Position numbers and translations under genes: made by a program. Source: a virus. From it: a stretch of DNA of 59,154 nt. The stretch is taken from positions 1-59,154 of IMG/VR virus record IMGVR_UViG_3300047469_000385, one strand, 5' to 3'. Position 1 is the stretch's first letter. Every line of letters starts with the position of its first letter. Below the pieces are notes generated by a model that saw nothing but the letters and a program-made list of their open reading frames with translations, had not been told where the DNA came from and ran no database searches. Positions 30,871-40,805 of the stretch are shown here, piece after piece.

Positions 30871-33800
30871 ATGGCCGATACCGACGTACAGGGGATGCTG
30901 GTCCGCATCGAGGCAACCACTGCACAACTCCGACAGGAAATGGCGCGTGCAGATGCCAGCGTCGCGCAGGCGTCGGGGAAAATCGACAAGAGCCTGGGGC
31001 GTGTCGACGAAGCCTTTGACCGCGCTGGGGAAAGCGCGCTGGGCGCTGCCGGCTTGATCAAGACCGCCCTTGCGGGAGCAATTGGCGCGGCTTCCATCAG
31101 CAAGATCATTGAGACTGCTGACTCCTACGGGCAGATGTCCGATCGTATTGGCATGGCCACCGGCAGTGTCGGCGAATACGACCTGGTGCAGCAGCGCTTG
31201 CTGGACACTGCGAAGCGAACCTATCGCCCGTTGAGTGAGGCCCAAGAACTTTATATTCGGACCTCGGACAGTCTGAAATCGATGGGCTACAACACCAGCC
31301 AGGCGCTGGATGTGATGGACAGTTTTAGCTTTTTGCTGGTTACAAACTCTGCCTCTGCTGATAAGGCGAGTTCGGCGATCGATGCTTATTCGAAGGCGCT
31401 TCAAACTGGGAAGGTAGAGGCGGACGGATGGCAATCCATTCTCGCGGCGATGCCGACTGTGGTGGATACCATCGCCCGATCCACCGGCAAAACCGCTGAG
31501 GAAATCCGCAGTCTTGGGGCTCAGGGCAAGCTAAGCCTTGACGTGCTGACTGAAGGCTTGCAAGCCTCGGCCCAGGCCAACGGCGTTCTTGCGGATAGCA
31601 TGAGCGTCGCCGTTCGAGATGCTTTGCAGAACCTATCAAACGCGTTCGGCGTTTACGTCGGCCGTCTGAACGAAACCACTGATTTCACTGGAGTGCTGGC
31701 CAAAGGTATTGGTGCTCTCGGTGACAATTTTGAAACCCTTGCAGACGTTGCAATTGTCACAGCCGTAGCCGCCCTCGCGCGCTACGGGGCCAGTGCAGCA
31801 AGCTCTGCTGCAAAGTCTGCTTATTCCGCTTACACGGACGTGGTGGCTCGCAAGGCACAGGCAACAGCTGTATTGCTGGCTGCTCAGGCTGAGCAGCAAA
31901 AAGCGCAGACCACTGTCTTCCTTGCGCAGAAAGAGGCCGTGGCCGCGCGTGGCACGGCGATGCAGACGCAGATGTCGTTGCAGCTTGCGGAAGCTCGCAT
32001 GGTTGAAGCCAGGGCCACGAATACTGTGGCTGCCGCTCAGGCTGGGGTCAGCCGCGCCGGTGTTGGTTTACTCGGGATGTTGGGCGGTCCTGTCGGAGTC
32101 GCGGCTCTGGCCATTGGGGCCGCCACTGCTTTCCTCACTCTGCGAGATAACACCAGCGTTCTTGAGGAGAAGCTAGGGGACCTGAATGATCCGCTCGACA
32201 AGTTGGCCGAGCGATTCAATAAACTTAATCGCGCCACTCAGTCGGTCACTTTGCGCGAGTTGCGCGCCTCGATCTCGGACACAGAAAGCGATCTTGCCGG
32301 CGCTGCAGCCTCAATTGCATTTGAGTTCCAGGCAAGCCTGACGAATGCTGGACTGGCAGGCGCGTCAGGGTTTATGGCGGGCATTGTCCCGCTGCCGGCG
32401 GAGTTTCAGTCGGCGATGGATATCGTCAACAAAGCCGTAGCCGATTCTTCAAACGGGCAAGCGGTAGATTGGAAGACGGTAGCGGACCAGATCAGGCTGA
32501 TTCCCGGTGTTACGGAGGAGATGGCTCAGTCGATTGAGACTGGGCAAATTAGAGTTTCGGACCTGACTGTAATCCTCGATAAGCAGCGGCAGACGCTGGC
32601 AGAACTGACCGGCGAGACTGATGCAAATACCGCTGCTCGCGGAAAAAACAACGCTGCGATAGCTGCCGCCGATCAGGTTGGCCAGAAGTACCTTGAACAG
32701 CTGCAAAAGCAACTCGGCGCAGCTCAGGACAAAACGGCCCTCGAAGCTGCGAACAGATTCATTGCCGAAAACACCGACCTCACCGAAGGGATGATCGTCG
32801 CCATTCGCTCGGCCGCAGCTGCCAAGGATTCGCAAAAGGCTTCCGACGATGCTGCCGCCAAGGCTACAAAAAAGCATACCAGCGAAGCAGAGTCGGCCGC
32901 CAAGCAGCAGCTCAAATCGTTCGATTCCACCGAAGAGGGTTACAAGCGCCAGATCGAACTGATCAACACCACCGGCGACAAGCAGAAGGACGCGACTGAG
33001 GTTCAAAAGCTGTCGTTCGAACTCCAAGAGGGGAAGCTCGGCAAGTTGAGTGAGGCCCAGAAGAGGCGCTTGATGGGCATGGCCGCAGAACTGGACGCGC
33101 TGAATAAGATCAAGAAGGCCAACGAAGACGACTTGAAGTTGACCGCGTTCAAGAATGCGCAGGCCACCGGCACGCAAACCACTCAGGACGGATTCGACCA
33201 GGAACTGGCCGGTATCGGCATGGGGGACAAGGCCCGAGATCGCATGAGGGCAGACCTTGCCCTTCGGCAAAAATACGCCGTTGACCTGGCGAGTCTCAAC
33301 GAGCAACGCAACACCGGTCAGATCAGTCCTGAACTTTATGCCAGCGAGACAACCGTTCTGCAGGACGAGTTGGCAAAACGCCTGGCTGCTCAGCAAAACT
33401 ACTACGCCCAGATCGATGAGTACCAATCGAACTGGATCAATGGTGTGCACGAAGCCTGGGCAAATTATGCCGATGCAGCACAGAACTCTTTTCAGATTAC
33501 CGCTGACTTCACATCGGGTGCTCTGGGCAGTGCGAGGAGCGAGCTGGGCACATTCTTTTCGGACGTTGTCACCGGCGCAGAAGATGCTGGAGATGCTTTT
33601 GGGAACATGATTGGCAACTTCGCGAGTTCGATGATCAATGCGCTGGCTGACATGGCGGCCCAATGGTTGATCTATCAAGGCGTGCAGATGCTGGTGGGCA
33701 AGACTACCCAAGTCAGTGCGGCAGGGATGATGGGGGCAAACGCTCAGGCGACTTCACTACAGGCCGGTCTGGCTGCATTTGCGTCGACTGCCGCAATACC

Positions 33801-34302
33801 GCTCGTTGGTCCTGTCCTCGCCCCAGCGGCCATGGCGACGGCACTTTCCATTACCGGCCCCCTTGCAGCTGCCGTGGGTATCACTGCCATGTCGGGCGCT
33901 GGGTTCATGGAGGGTGGCTATACCGGCAATGGGCGCCGCGATGAGATTGCCGGACCTGTACACCGTGGAGAGTACGTCTTCGACGCAGAGGCGACGGCGC
34001 GAATTGGTGTAGGGACTTTGGAAGCGATGAGCAACGGCAAGACCGCGATGCTTGGTCGTGAGGGCGCGAAGGTCGGTAGTTCTGGATCGGTAGCTGGCCA
34101 AAGCGAAACTGCCGATGGCCAGCCTGTCGCTCGACCCATGACCATCAACCTGATTGAAGACGCAAGCCGTGCCGGCAAGGTCAGTCGCCGACAGCTCGAT
34201 CGGCAGGACGTTATCGATATCTGGATCTCAGACATCCAGTCCGAGGGTGATGTGCACCAGGCGGGCCAGCAAAAATATGGCTGGCAATCCCAAGGAATCT
34301 GA
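30871..34302 (+). CDS. Tail tape measure protein
   Basis: A 1143-residue tape measure protein. The N-terminal tape-measure domain (about 60-260, DSYGQMSDRIGMATGSVGEYD and AMPTVVDTIARSTGKTAEEI) is followed by Ala-rich coiled coil, a hydrophobic segment near 395-430 and more hydrophobic segments at 930-1010. The C-terminus has GGYTGNGRRDEIAGPVHRGEYV. Its length implies a long non-contractile tail. Confidence 0.92.
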   Translation: MADTDVQGMLVRIEATTAQLRQEMARADASVAQASGKIDKSLGRVDEAFDRAGESALGAAGLIKTALAGAIGAASISKIIETADSYGQMSDRIGMATGSVGEYDLVQQRLLDTAKRTYRPLSEAQELYIRTSDSLKSMGYNTSQALDVMDSFSFLLVTNSASADKASSAIDAYSKALQTGKVEADGWQSILAAMPTVVDTIARSTGKTAEEIRSLGAQGKLSLDVLTEGLQASAQANGVLADSMSVAVRDALQNLSNAFGVYVGRLNETTDFTGVLAKGIGALGDNFETLADVAIVTAVAALARYGASAASSAAKSAYSAYTDVVARKAQATAVLLAAQAEQQKAQTTVFLAQKEAVAARGTAMQTQMSLQLAEARMVEARATNTVAAAQAGVSRAGVGLLGMLGGPVGVAALAIGAATAFLTLRDNTSVLEEKLGDLNDPLDKLAERFNKLNRATQSVTLRELRASISDTESDLAGAAASIAFEFQASLTNAGLAGASGFMAGIVPLPAEFQSAMDIVNKAVADSSNGQAVDWKTVADQIRLIPGVTEEMAQSIETGQIRVSDLTVILDKQRQTLAELTGETDANTAARGKNNAAIAAADQVGQKYLEQLQKQLGAAQDKTALEAANRFIAENTDLTEGMIVAIRSAAAAKDSQKASDDAAAKATKKHTSEAESAAKQQLKSFDSTEEGYKRQIELINTTGDKQKDATEVQKLSFELQEGKLGKLSEAQKRRLMGMAAELDALNKIKKANEDDLKLTAFKNAQATGTQTTQDGFDQELAGIGMGDKARDRMRADLALRQKYAVDLASLNEQRNTGQISPELYASETTVLQDELAKRLAAQQNYYAQIDEYQSNWINGVHEAWANYADAAQNSFQITADFTSGALGSARSELGTFFSDVVTGAEDAGDAFGNMIGNFASSMINALADMAAQWLIYQGVQMLVGKTTQVSAAGMMGANAQATSLQAGLAAFASTAAIPLVGPVLAPAAMATALSITGPLAAAVGITAMSGAGFMEGGYTGNGRRDEIAGPVHRGEYVFDAEATARIGVGTLEAMSNGKTAMLGREGAKVGSSGSVAGQSETADGQPVARPMTINLIEDASRAGKVSRRQLDRQDVIDIWISDIQSEGDVHQAGQQKYGWQSQGI

Positions 34303-34317
34303 TTTTGGAACAACCCT

Positions 34318-34800
34318 ATGAGCAACCCCATAAACATCTGCTACGCCTCGGGTGGGCCGCTGCCGATCAATACCATCGAGGCGACCTGTTCCGTTTGGCC
34401 GTCCCCGATCCTGGTCTGCGACGGTTTTGAGGATCGCATCTGCGGAACTGAGGATTCGCGGACGCTCGTCTTTACCGCCATGGGGCTGGAGCAGGCGCTG
34501 CCAAACCAGGACAACAGTGGCTTCCAGAACTTGGTTCTCGCCTTGGACAACACGTCCGGAGACGTTCAACTCAAGATCGAGCAGGCCAAAGCTGCGAACG
34601 CCAAGGTTACCTTGATTTTTCGGCGTTACTTGGAAGGCAGCCTGACTTATCCGGCCGAGCGCTATCGCATGTCGCTGCTGAACCGGCAGTACGAATCCGT
34701 CACGGCTACCTTGACTTGCGGCCTGTTCGACCTGCTCGGCACTGCGTATCCGCGCGAGCAACTTACCCCGAGCGTTGCCCCCGGGCTGCTCTACATATGA
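34318..34800 (+). CDS. Minor tail protein, DUF1833
   Basis: A 160-residue DUF1833 family tail-tip protein (FQNLVLALDNTSGDVQLKI near 74; ESVTATLTCGLFDLLG near 129). Part of the lambda M/L-like tail tip complex. It overlaps the next gene by 4 bp. Confidence 0.82.
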   Translation: MSNPINICYASGGPLPINTIEATCSVWPSPILVCDGFEDRICGTEDSRTLVFTAMGLEQALPNQDNSGFQNLVLALDNTSGDVQLKIEQAKAANAKVTLIFRRYLEGSLTYPAERYRMSLLNRQYESVTATLTCGLFDLLGTAYPREQLTPSVAPGLLYI

Positions 34801-35180
34801 GCCCGATCAGCAACTACCTGTCTGCTCCCTACAAGGATGGCGCGCGCGGACCGTTGGCCTTCGACTGCTATGGGCTCGTCATTGCCGTGAGGCATGAAGT
34901 CTTCGGCCTGCCTTTATTGCCATCACTGGGTGGCGTGGGGCGGACCAAGCTGCGCGAAAACACCCTGGCATACCGGGAGCTAAAGACCGGCATGCAAGAG
35001 TGCGAGCCAGAGCTTGGCGCCATTGCGGCCGCTTTCGTCGGTGATCTGTTGGAGCACGTAGGCGTGGTCGTGCACCTGGACGGCCAACTGAAGGTACTCG
35101 ACACCAACCCAGGCGGCCCCCGCATTCGCCCAGTGCGTGACTTTGAGTCGTGCTATCAACGAGTGGTGTATTACCGATGA
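34797..35180 (+). CDS. NlpC/P60-type tail-tip peptidase
   Basis: A 127-residue cysteine peptidase-like protein, the lambda K counterpart. The nucleophile is in FDCYGL (C near 24) and the base His in EHVGVVVH near 81. ATG 34797 overlaps the previous stop. It may cut peptidoglycan during DNA entry. Confidence 0.8.
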   Translation: MSPISNYLSAPYKDGARGPLAFDCYGLVIAVRHEVFGLPLLPSLGGVGRTKLRENTLAYRELKTGMQECEPELGAIAAAFVGDLLEHVGVVVHLDGQLKVLDTNPGGPRIRPVRDFESCYQRVVYYR

Positions 35181-38100
35181 TCGAATTTTTCCCGAACAAG
35201 CTGGCCAACACGTCACCGCTGGCCACCTTCACCACGCGCGAGCGGATGACGATCGAGGCGTGGGTTCAGCAGCAGACGTCGGCTTACCAGCGTGCACCGG
35301 TGCAGCCGATCAGCGTGGCGATCAACGACGAGCTGATTTGCCCGACGCTATGGCACAAGGTCAAATTCAAGCCGTCCGATCGCGTCCAGATTTGGCGCGA
35401 GCCGAAGGGCACCGACCCGTTCACCATCACCGCCTTGCTGTTCAAGGGCGTGAAGGCTGTCGGCAAAATGCTGATGCCAAAAATGCCGGGCATGCCATCG
35501 ACTGGAAACACCACGCAGGGCGACCCGATTGACGAGGCGAGCGCCAAGGGCAACAAGGTCAAGCTGGGTGATCCTGTGCGTAACCTGGCTGGCCGGCAAA
35601 AACTGTTCCCGGCCTATCTGGCTGGGCCGCGCACCTGGTTTGCTGGGCCTCGCGAGCAGTGGACCGAAATGCTGTTGTATGTGTCGGCCGGCGACGTGCA
35701 GGTCTCGACCAGTGATATCAAGATCGGCGAAACGCCGATCATCTCGCTCGGGTCTGACGCCATCTGCAACATCTACCCGCCGGGCGCGTGGGTGGCTGGC
35801 AACACTGCCTCCATGCTCTGGTACAACGTGGACGAGGTCGGAGCCAGCTCCAGTGGTTCGGCCGGTCTTGAAATGACCGTATCCACTGCATTGAGCCAGA
35901 CCGCGACGGCCTCGGCCTACCAGTTCAACGGCACCAACATCGGCATACCAGCTGGCGCCGGTGCCTACCCGGCTGACTGGGAAAGCGGCCTGATCATTCA
36001 CGTGCAGTCACCCTACGAGTACACCGTCGTCGATGGCGGCGCTGGGCGTGACATCGTGCGTGGCCCGCTGACCATGCTGAACCCATTTTCGGGAATGTTG
36101 ATCGAAGTCCGAGGGGCAAACGCTGGTTTCTACGTGGTCAACTCGTTCACCCCGTATGCGCCGGCTGTTCCGCCAACGGCGGGCACGCCATCGACGGTTC
36201 TGGGCTCCAGTATTCCGGCTCGCTACGACTACAACGTCACGCCGCTGTCCTTTACCGTGTCGCTCGGAGCGACCCCGTACTCGGTCGCCCTTAGTACAGC
36301 CACGACCGACCTTGCCGGCTTGGTCGCGGCAATCAACACCGCTAAAGGTAGCGCCCCGTTCATTGCCAGCGCTTCGGCGGGCAAGGTTCTGCTGACCCAG
36401 ACTGGTACCAACAACGGTTTTGCCCTGGTTTCGTCGGGCGGTTCCGACGTGCTCGGCTCCAGTCCGGTCAATACGATCGGCACCGCGGCGTCGGCTGGAA
36501 CGCCTGAACAGCCAGCGGAAATGACCCTGAACTACGACGGCGGGCAACCGGTAGTCGGCCTGGCGCTCGGCTCAGGCTTGGCCACCATCGCCCCGCGCGG
36601 CCTGCGCTACCGCATCACCGCCTTCAGCTCGACGCTGATGACCGTCGAACGCTTGACCTCGGTCGGCGCGGTCGACTCGGGCTGGCCGGGGTTCGTCCTG
36701 ACTGAAACCGTCAACGGCTTGATCACCCTGGATCCGTCGAACCTGGATGGAGGCTATCGCGGCCCGTTCAGCTGCGCGCCGAAGGGCGAACTGATCACAG
36801 CGTTGGAGTGGACCGTGTTCCATGCCAATGGACTGTGCGGCATCGGCCGAGAAGGTCAGATATACGAGGTTCGCTCGTTCCATACCTTTGAATATCGAGA
36901 CGCTGATATCGCTGGCCCATGGACCGTAATCGAAAAGGAGCACGTTGGGGGAAGTCGCGATGCCCAAGGATTCACCTATCGGATAGACCTCCCTTATCCG
37001 ATGGGCAATCCAGAGGCACGGATCAAGAAGCGCTTCGTCAGCCAGCCCGGGCGGATCGACTCGGAAAAGCAGGACGACATCAGCTGGTATGGCTTTCGCA
37101 GCCTTCGGCAGATCCGCCCGACCAGTTACCGGGGCATGACAGTGATGGCGCTTCAGATCCGTGGCGGCGATCGCCTGTCGTCTCAGTCGGAGAGCCAGGC
37201 CAATCTGATAGGCACCCGGATGCTGCCGGTCTATACCGGTGGCGGCTGGACTGCACCGCAACCCACCCGAGGTATCGTCCCTTGGTGCCTGAACGTGCTG
37301 AAGTCACTCGGTTACACCGACGCCGATATCGATCTTCCGGAGTGGGATCGCTTGCACACGGTCTTTGAGGCCGCCGGCCAGTATTACGACGAGGTCATCG
37401 ACGACACCAGTACCGCCAAGGACCGAATCAATGACGCGCTAGCGTGCGGCTATGCCGAACTGACCATCAAAAACGGTTTGGTCAGCCTGGTGCGTGACGA
37501 GCCCCGCGCGGCATTCGATATCACCTACGGGCCGAAGACGCAGACCTACTCACCGCAGAACATGACCAAGCCCCTAACGATCGACGGTCCCCTGCCATCG
37601 ATCAACGACTTCGACGGGGTCGACGTTGAGTATTACTCGAACCGGACGTGGGCATGGGAGACGGTGCCGTGTCGCTGGCCGGGTGACGCTGGACTCAAGG
37701 TCGAGAAAATCAAACTGCCCGGGGTCGGTGATCGCAACCGTGCGTACCAGTTCGGTATGCGTCGCCGCGGGCATCAGCTGTTTCGGCAGGACACCTACAC
37801 ATGGGAAACCGAGTTGGCCGGCATGAACTCGGGATACCTGAGTTTCTGTGCCGTCGCCAGCGACACCCCAGGCCTCTGCCAAAGCGCTCTATTGCTCAGC
37901 GTGCAGGCGGTTGCCGGTGGCTTCTTGCTGGAGTCATCCGAGCCGATCGACTGGTCGGCGCCCGAAGCGTACAGGGTCGGCATCAGCCGGCTCGATGGCT
38001 CGCTTTCTGGACCCTATCCAGTGATCGCGATCGACGAGAACCATCTGCAGATCACTGATCTCGACTTTACCCCCGACACCAGCATGACCCTTGAGCTGCC

Positions 38101-38245
38101 CCAGCTGCTGATCGGGCCGGCGAGTAAGTGGGCTTATCCAATCCTGACTACGAGCTCATCTCCATCCAACGGCAACGTGGCACTGAAGGGTATGCCCTAC
38201 GACGCCCGCGTTTACACCTATGACGGCAGCGCGGCACCCGCTTGA
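35177..38245 (+). CDS. Tail tip hub / host-specificity protein, J-like
   Basis: A 1022-residue central tail fibre/hub protein. The N-terminal region resembles the lambda I-J join (IEFFPNKLANTSPL), then the TipJ phage-tail domain (about 500-800, GIGREGQIYEVRSFHTFEYRD split). It holds the tail tip and contributes to receptor recognition. ATG 35177 overlaps the previous stop. Confidence 0.85.
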   Translation: MIEFFPNKLANTSPLATFTTRERMTIEAWVQQQTSAYQRAPVQPISVAINDELICPTLWHKVKFKPSDRVQIWREPKGTDPFTITALLFKGVKAVGKMLMPKMPGMPSTGNTTQGDPIDEASAKGNKVKLGDPVRNLAGRQKLFPAYLAGPRTWFAGPREQWTEMLLYVSAGDVQVSTSDIKIGETPIISLGSDAICNIYPPGAWVAGNTASMLWYNVDEVGASSSGSAGLEMTVSTALSQTATASAYQFNGTNIGIPAGAGAYPADWESGLIIHVQSPYEYTVVDGGAGRDIVRGPLTMLNPFSGMLIEVRGANAGFYVVNSFTPYAPAVPPTAGTPSTVLGSSIPARYDYNVTPLSFTVSLGATPYSVALSTATTDLAGLVAAINTAKGSAPFIASASAGKVLLTQTGTNNGFALVSSGGSDVLGSSPVNTIGTAASAGTPEQPAEMTLNYDGGQPVVGLALGSGLATIAPRGLRYRITAFSSTLMTVERLTSVGAVDSGWPGFVLTETVNGLITLDPSNLDGGYRGPFSCAPKGELITALEWTVFHANGLCGIGREGQIYEVRSFHTFEYRDADIAGPWTVIEKEHVGGSRDAQGFTYRIDLPYPMGNPEARIKKRFVSQPGRIDSEKQDDISWYGFRSLRQIRPTSYRGMTVMALQIRGGDRLSSQSESQANLIGTRMLPVYTGGGWTAPQPTRGIVPWCLNVLKSLGYTDADIDLPEWDRLHTVFEAAGQYYDEVIDDTSTAKDRINDALACGYAELTIKNGLVSLVRDEPRAAFDITYGPKTQTYSPQNMTKPLTIDGPLPSINDFDGVDVEYYSNRTWAWETVPCRWPGDAGLKVEKIKLPGVGDRNRAYQFGMRRRGHQLFRQDTYTWETELAGMNSGYLSFCAVASDTPGLCQSALLLSVQAVAGGFLLESSEPIDWSAPEAYRVGISRLDGSLSGPYPVIAIDENHLQITDLDFTPDTSMTLELPQLLIGPASKWAYPILTTSSSPSNGNVALKGMPYDARVYTYDGSAAPA

Positions 38246-38274
38246 TGGGCCTCTGACAAAAGGACGACGAGCTT

Positions 38275-38751
38275 ATGCTCACATACCCTGACAACTTGCC
38301 GCTGCCCTTGCGTGAAGGTTACGGCTTCAGGCCGGTCAGCCCGATTGCCCGATCACAATTTGTGAGCGGAAGGTCGATTCAGCGCATCAGGTTCCGAAGC
38401 TTTCCCACTGCGGTCACCCTGTCCTGGATTCTGGATTCGGAGGAGGCCCGGCTATTCCAAGGCTGGTTCAAATGGGGGGTCAACTACATCGACTGGTTCC
38501 GGTGTCCGATCAAGAGCCCCATGGGGCTTACACCAACGAAAGTTCGCTTCACCGACATCTATAGCGGGCCGGAACTGGTCGGCTTCGATCACTGGCGTTT
38601 TTCGGTACCGGCTGAGTTGTTCGAAATTCCAATTGTTGATGAGAACGAATTTCTCAGTTTGCTCGCCGACTTGGACCTCACGGTCATGAACGCCGAGCTG
38701 CGAGCCCAGCTTGAGGCCTGGTACACGAAGAACTGGCCAGGCGCTGCGTAA
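38275..38751 (+). CDS. Tail-associated hypothetical protein
   Basis: A 158-residue protein after the J-like gene, with FPTAVTLSWILDSEEARLFQGW near 43 (split) and a Trp-rich core. Similar proteins follow J in other Pseudomonas siphophages. Function unknown; probably a tail-tip component. Confidence 0.7.
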   Translation: MLTYPDNLPLPLREGYGFRPVSPIARSQFVSGRSIQRIRFRSFPTAVTLSWILDSEEARLFQGWFKWGVNYIDWFRCPIKSPMGLTPTKVRFTDIYSGPELVGFDHWRFSVPAELFEIPIVDENEFLSLLADLDLTVMNAELRAQLEAWYTKNWPGAA

Positions 38752-38776
38752 CCCCACTTTACCCACCTACTTCTGA

Positions 38777-38797
38777 GCCCGCCCTGTGCGGGTTTTT
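38777..38797 (+). terminator. Terminator-like hairpin
   Basis: CCCGC/GCGGG stem (38778-38792) followed by five T, ahead of the SGNH tail gene. Confidence 0.6.
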
Positions 38798-38817
38798 GCA
38801 TTTATAGAGGGCGCGCA

Positions 38818-40791
38818 ATGAGCGGAGCTTCCGATCTTCAGTTGTTTGAGCAGCTTGTCTTGAGCGCCAACCAATTGTTTCTTTCCGATGGCGATTACGT
38901 CGTCATCAACGGTGTCACCAAGCCGACGCTCAAGAAAATCTACGCTGAGTTTTTGTCGAGCCTGCATGCGTATCCGACAATTGCGCAAGGTTTATTGGAG
39001 ACCAGTGGAACTGGCACGAGCAACCGCTTCTTCACTGTTCCAGGGACAGGCGCGGACTATGAAATTCGATACCGGAACGACGCCGGTACTGCTGTCGAGG
39101 TTGGGCGCTATTCGAGCGCGGAGCGTGTAGAGGGACTGAATAGCTACGTCGAATGGATCGCTGGCTCTCAGCCGATTATGGTCCCCCAGCTTTATGAAAG
39201 CCTTGACCCCGCCACGCCCCCAGCGATGCTGCTTGACCCTGGCGGCCGCATGCTTGCCGAATTTCCAGATAGTCGTATCCCCGTGATTGAGAACAGCATG
39301 GTCAAAAGTGATGTTTTCGAGACGCTGGACATGGCCACGGATGGTGAGGTTTGGCTGATGGACCCCAACAACAAGGTCCTTGCGCGCATGGCCCCAGCAT
39401 CGCTAAGCCTTATTGTTGCTGCCGTAACAGCGTCAACCTCAGAGCTGCAGGCTGAGGCGGTCAAGAGCGATTTCTACGAGTCGCTCGACCCAAGCGCTCA
39501 GATTATGTTCGTCGACGCCAATGGCTATATCCTCGGCAAGCTTGAGCCTGTTGGCCCGGTTGTGACGCCAATCCTCGCTGAGCTGGCCCTGTCGGCGGGC
39601 AGCCAAGCGTCGTTATCATCGAGACTGTCCCACGGCCTTACCCCTTACGGCGACGTGCTTGGCCCCTACGCCAATCGCTGGTCGGTTCGTGATGCGCGTA
39701 TGCGCTTTGAGCGAATTCTCGGCGGTGATTCCGTGCAGTGGGTGCTGGCCTTGCTGGGAGACAGCTACTCTAACGATCGCAGCTACTACTCTCAGACGCT
39801 GGCCAAGCGCCTACAGGCTGTCTACGGCTTGGCTGGTGCTGGCTGGGTCGGCTTCGGATGGTACAGCGCCCCGATATCCGGCACATGGACGGCAGGCTCA
39901 CAGCCAGTCGGTATTGCCGGTGGTGTTCGTACCGACCTGGTGCCTATCTGTCAGATCATCGGGACGTGGGTCTGCGCCTACAACTCGCCAGCTACCAACA
40001 TGCCAGCCCTATACAAGGTCACATCGACCGTTGCTGACGACTATCTGCGATTCAGCGTACCGCCTGCCGGTGGCGCATACACCAACACCGCACAGCTTTT
40101 TTACAGTGGTGACGGTACTGGTGTGATCGCAGTGAGCTGGGATGACGGCGTGACCTATGGTGCGAACATTGCTCTGGCTACGGTTGGCGCCGATAACATC
40201 GCACTCCCTGGTGTGCCGGCTGCCGGCTGTATCGCTCGCATCAAAGTTGTATCGGGTGCGGTGGGTGTCGGCGGTGTTGACTTGCGAAACAACGCGCCAG
40301 GTGTGCGTATCCACAAGCTCGGTAGTTCGGGCGCCCGTTCGGTCCAGTGGGTGGGTGTCGGCACGCCGTGGCGCACGCAGATGTTGGCGCTTAACAGCAG
40401 TTGCCACCAGATGATGATCGGACCCAATGACCAGACCGATTCAAACTCGCCTTCTACCGTGGCCAACAACGTACAGACCGTATTCAACAACCTGTCAGTG
40501 GTCATGCCTTACGCCGACCGTGTGGCTGCTATCCCTGCCGAGAACCAACGCACCACGACCACAGTGAAGATGACCGACTACGCCAAGGCCGTCAGAGAAT
40601 ATGCCGTGTCGAATGATATCGGCTTTGTTGATCTTCAATACGTGTTTGGCTCGCCAGCTAACTTCGCGTTTGACTATGCGGCGGCCAACGCGGCTCGACC
40701 TTGGTATGCGGCCGATCTACTCCACCCGGATGGTCCGACTGGGGGGCGGGTCATCGCGAGCGCGCTATTTAACTTCTACACCGAAATTTAA
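38818..40791 (+). CDS. Tail protein with SGNH hydrolase domain
   Basis: A 657-residue protein. Residues 1-75 look like a virion-attachment region and 100-250 carry three repeats of a YESLDP-type motif (YESLDPATPP, FETLDMATD, YESLDPSAQ). Residues 300-655 form an SGNH/GDSL esterase with block I GDSYS (S316), block III GPND (535-538) and block V D633-x-x-H636. All catalytic residues are present. It probably removes acetyl groups from host surface polysaccharide as part of receptor binding, as known for other phage tail esterases. Confidence 0.85.
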   Translation: MSGASDLQLFEQLVLSANQLFLSDGDYVVINGVTKPTLKKIYAEFLSSLHAYPTIAQGLLETSGTGTSNRFFTVPGTGADYEIRYRNDAGTAVEVGRYSSAERVEGLNSYVEWIAGSQPIMVPQLYESLDPATPPAMLLDPGGRMLAEFPDSRIPVIENSMVKSDVFETLDMATDGEVWLMDPNNKVLARMAPASLSLIVAAVTASTSELQAEAVKSDFYESLDPSAQIMFVDANGYILGKLEPVGPVVTPILAELALSAGSQASLSSRLSHGLTPYGDVLGPYANRWSVRDARMRFERILGGDSVQWVLALLGDSYSNDRSYYSQTLAKRLQAVYGLAGAGWVGFGWYSAPISGTWTAGSQPVGIAGGVRTDLVPICQIIGTWVCAYNSPATNMPALYKVTSTVADDYLRFSVPPAGGAYTNTAQLFYSGDGTGVIAVSWDDGVTYGANIALATVGADNIALPGVPAAGCIARIKVVSGAVGVGGVDLRNNAPGVRIHKLGSSGARSVQWVGVGTPWRTQMLALNSSCHQMMIGPNDQTDSNSPSTVANNVQTVFNNLSVVMPYADRVAAIPAENQRTTTTVKMTDYAKAVREYAVSNDIGFVDLQYVFGSPANFAFDYAAANAARPWYAADLLHPDGPTGGRVIASALFNFYTEI

Positions 40792-40805
40792 TTAGGAGTA
40801 ACCAC

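Noticed and set aside
32449-33711. 420-codon frame opposite the tape measure gene
   Set aside because: Antisense shadow of a high-GC coiled-coil gene; composition is not protein-like.
36572-37261. 229-codon frame opposite the J-like gene
   Set aside because: Antisense shadow; no ribosome site or recognisable domain.
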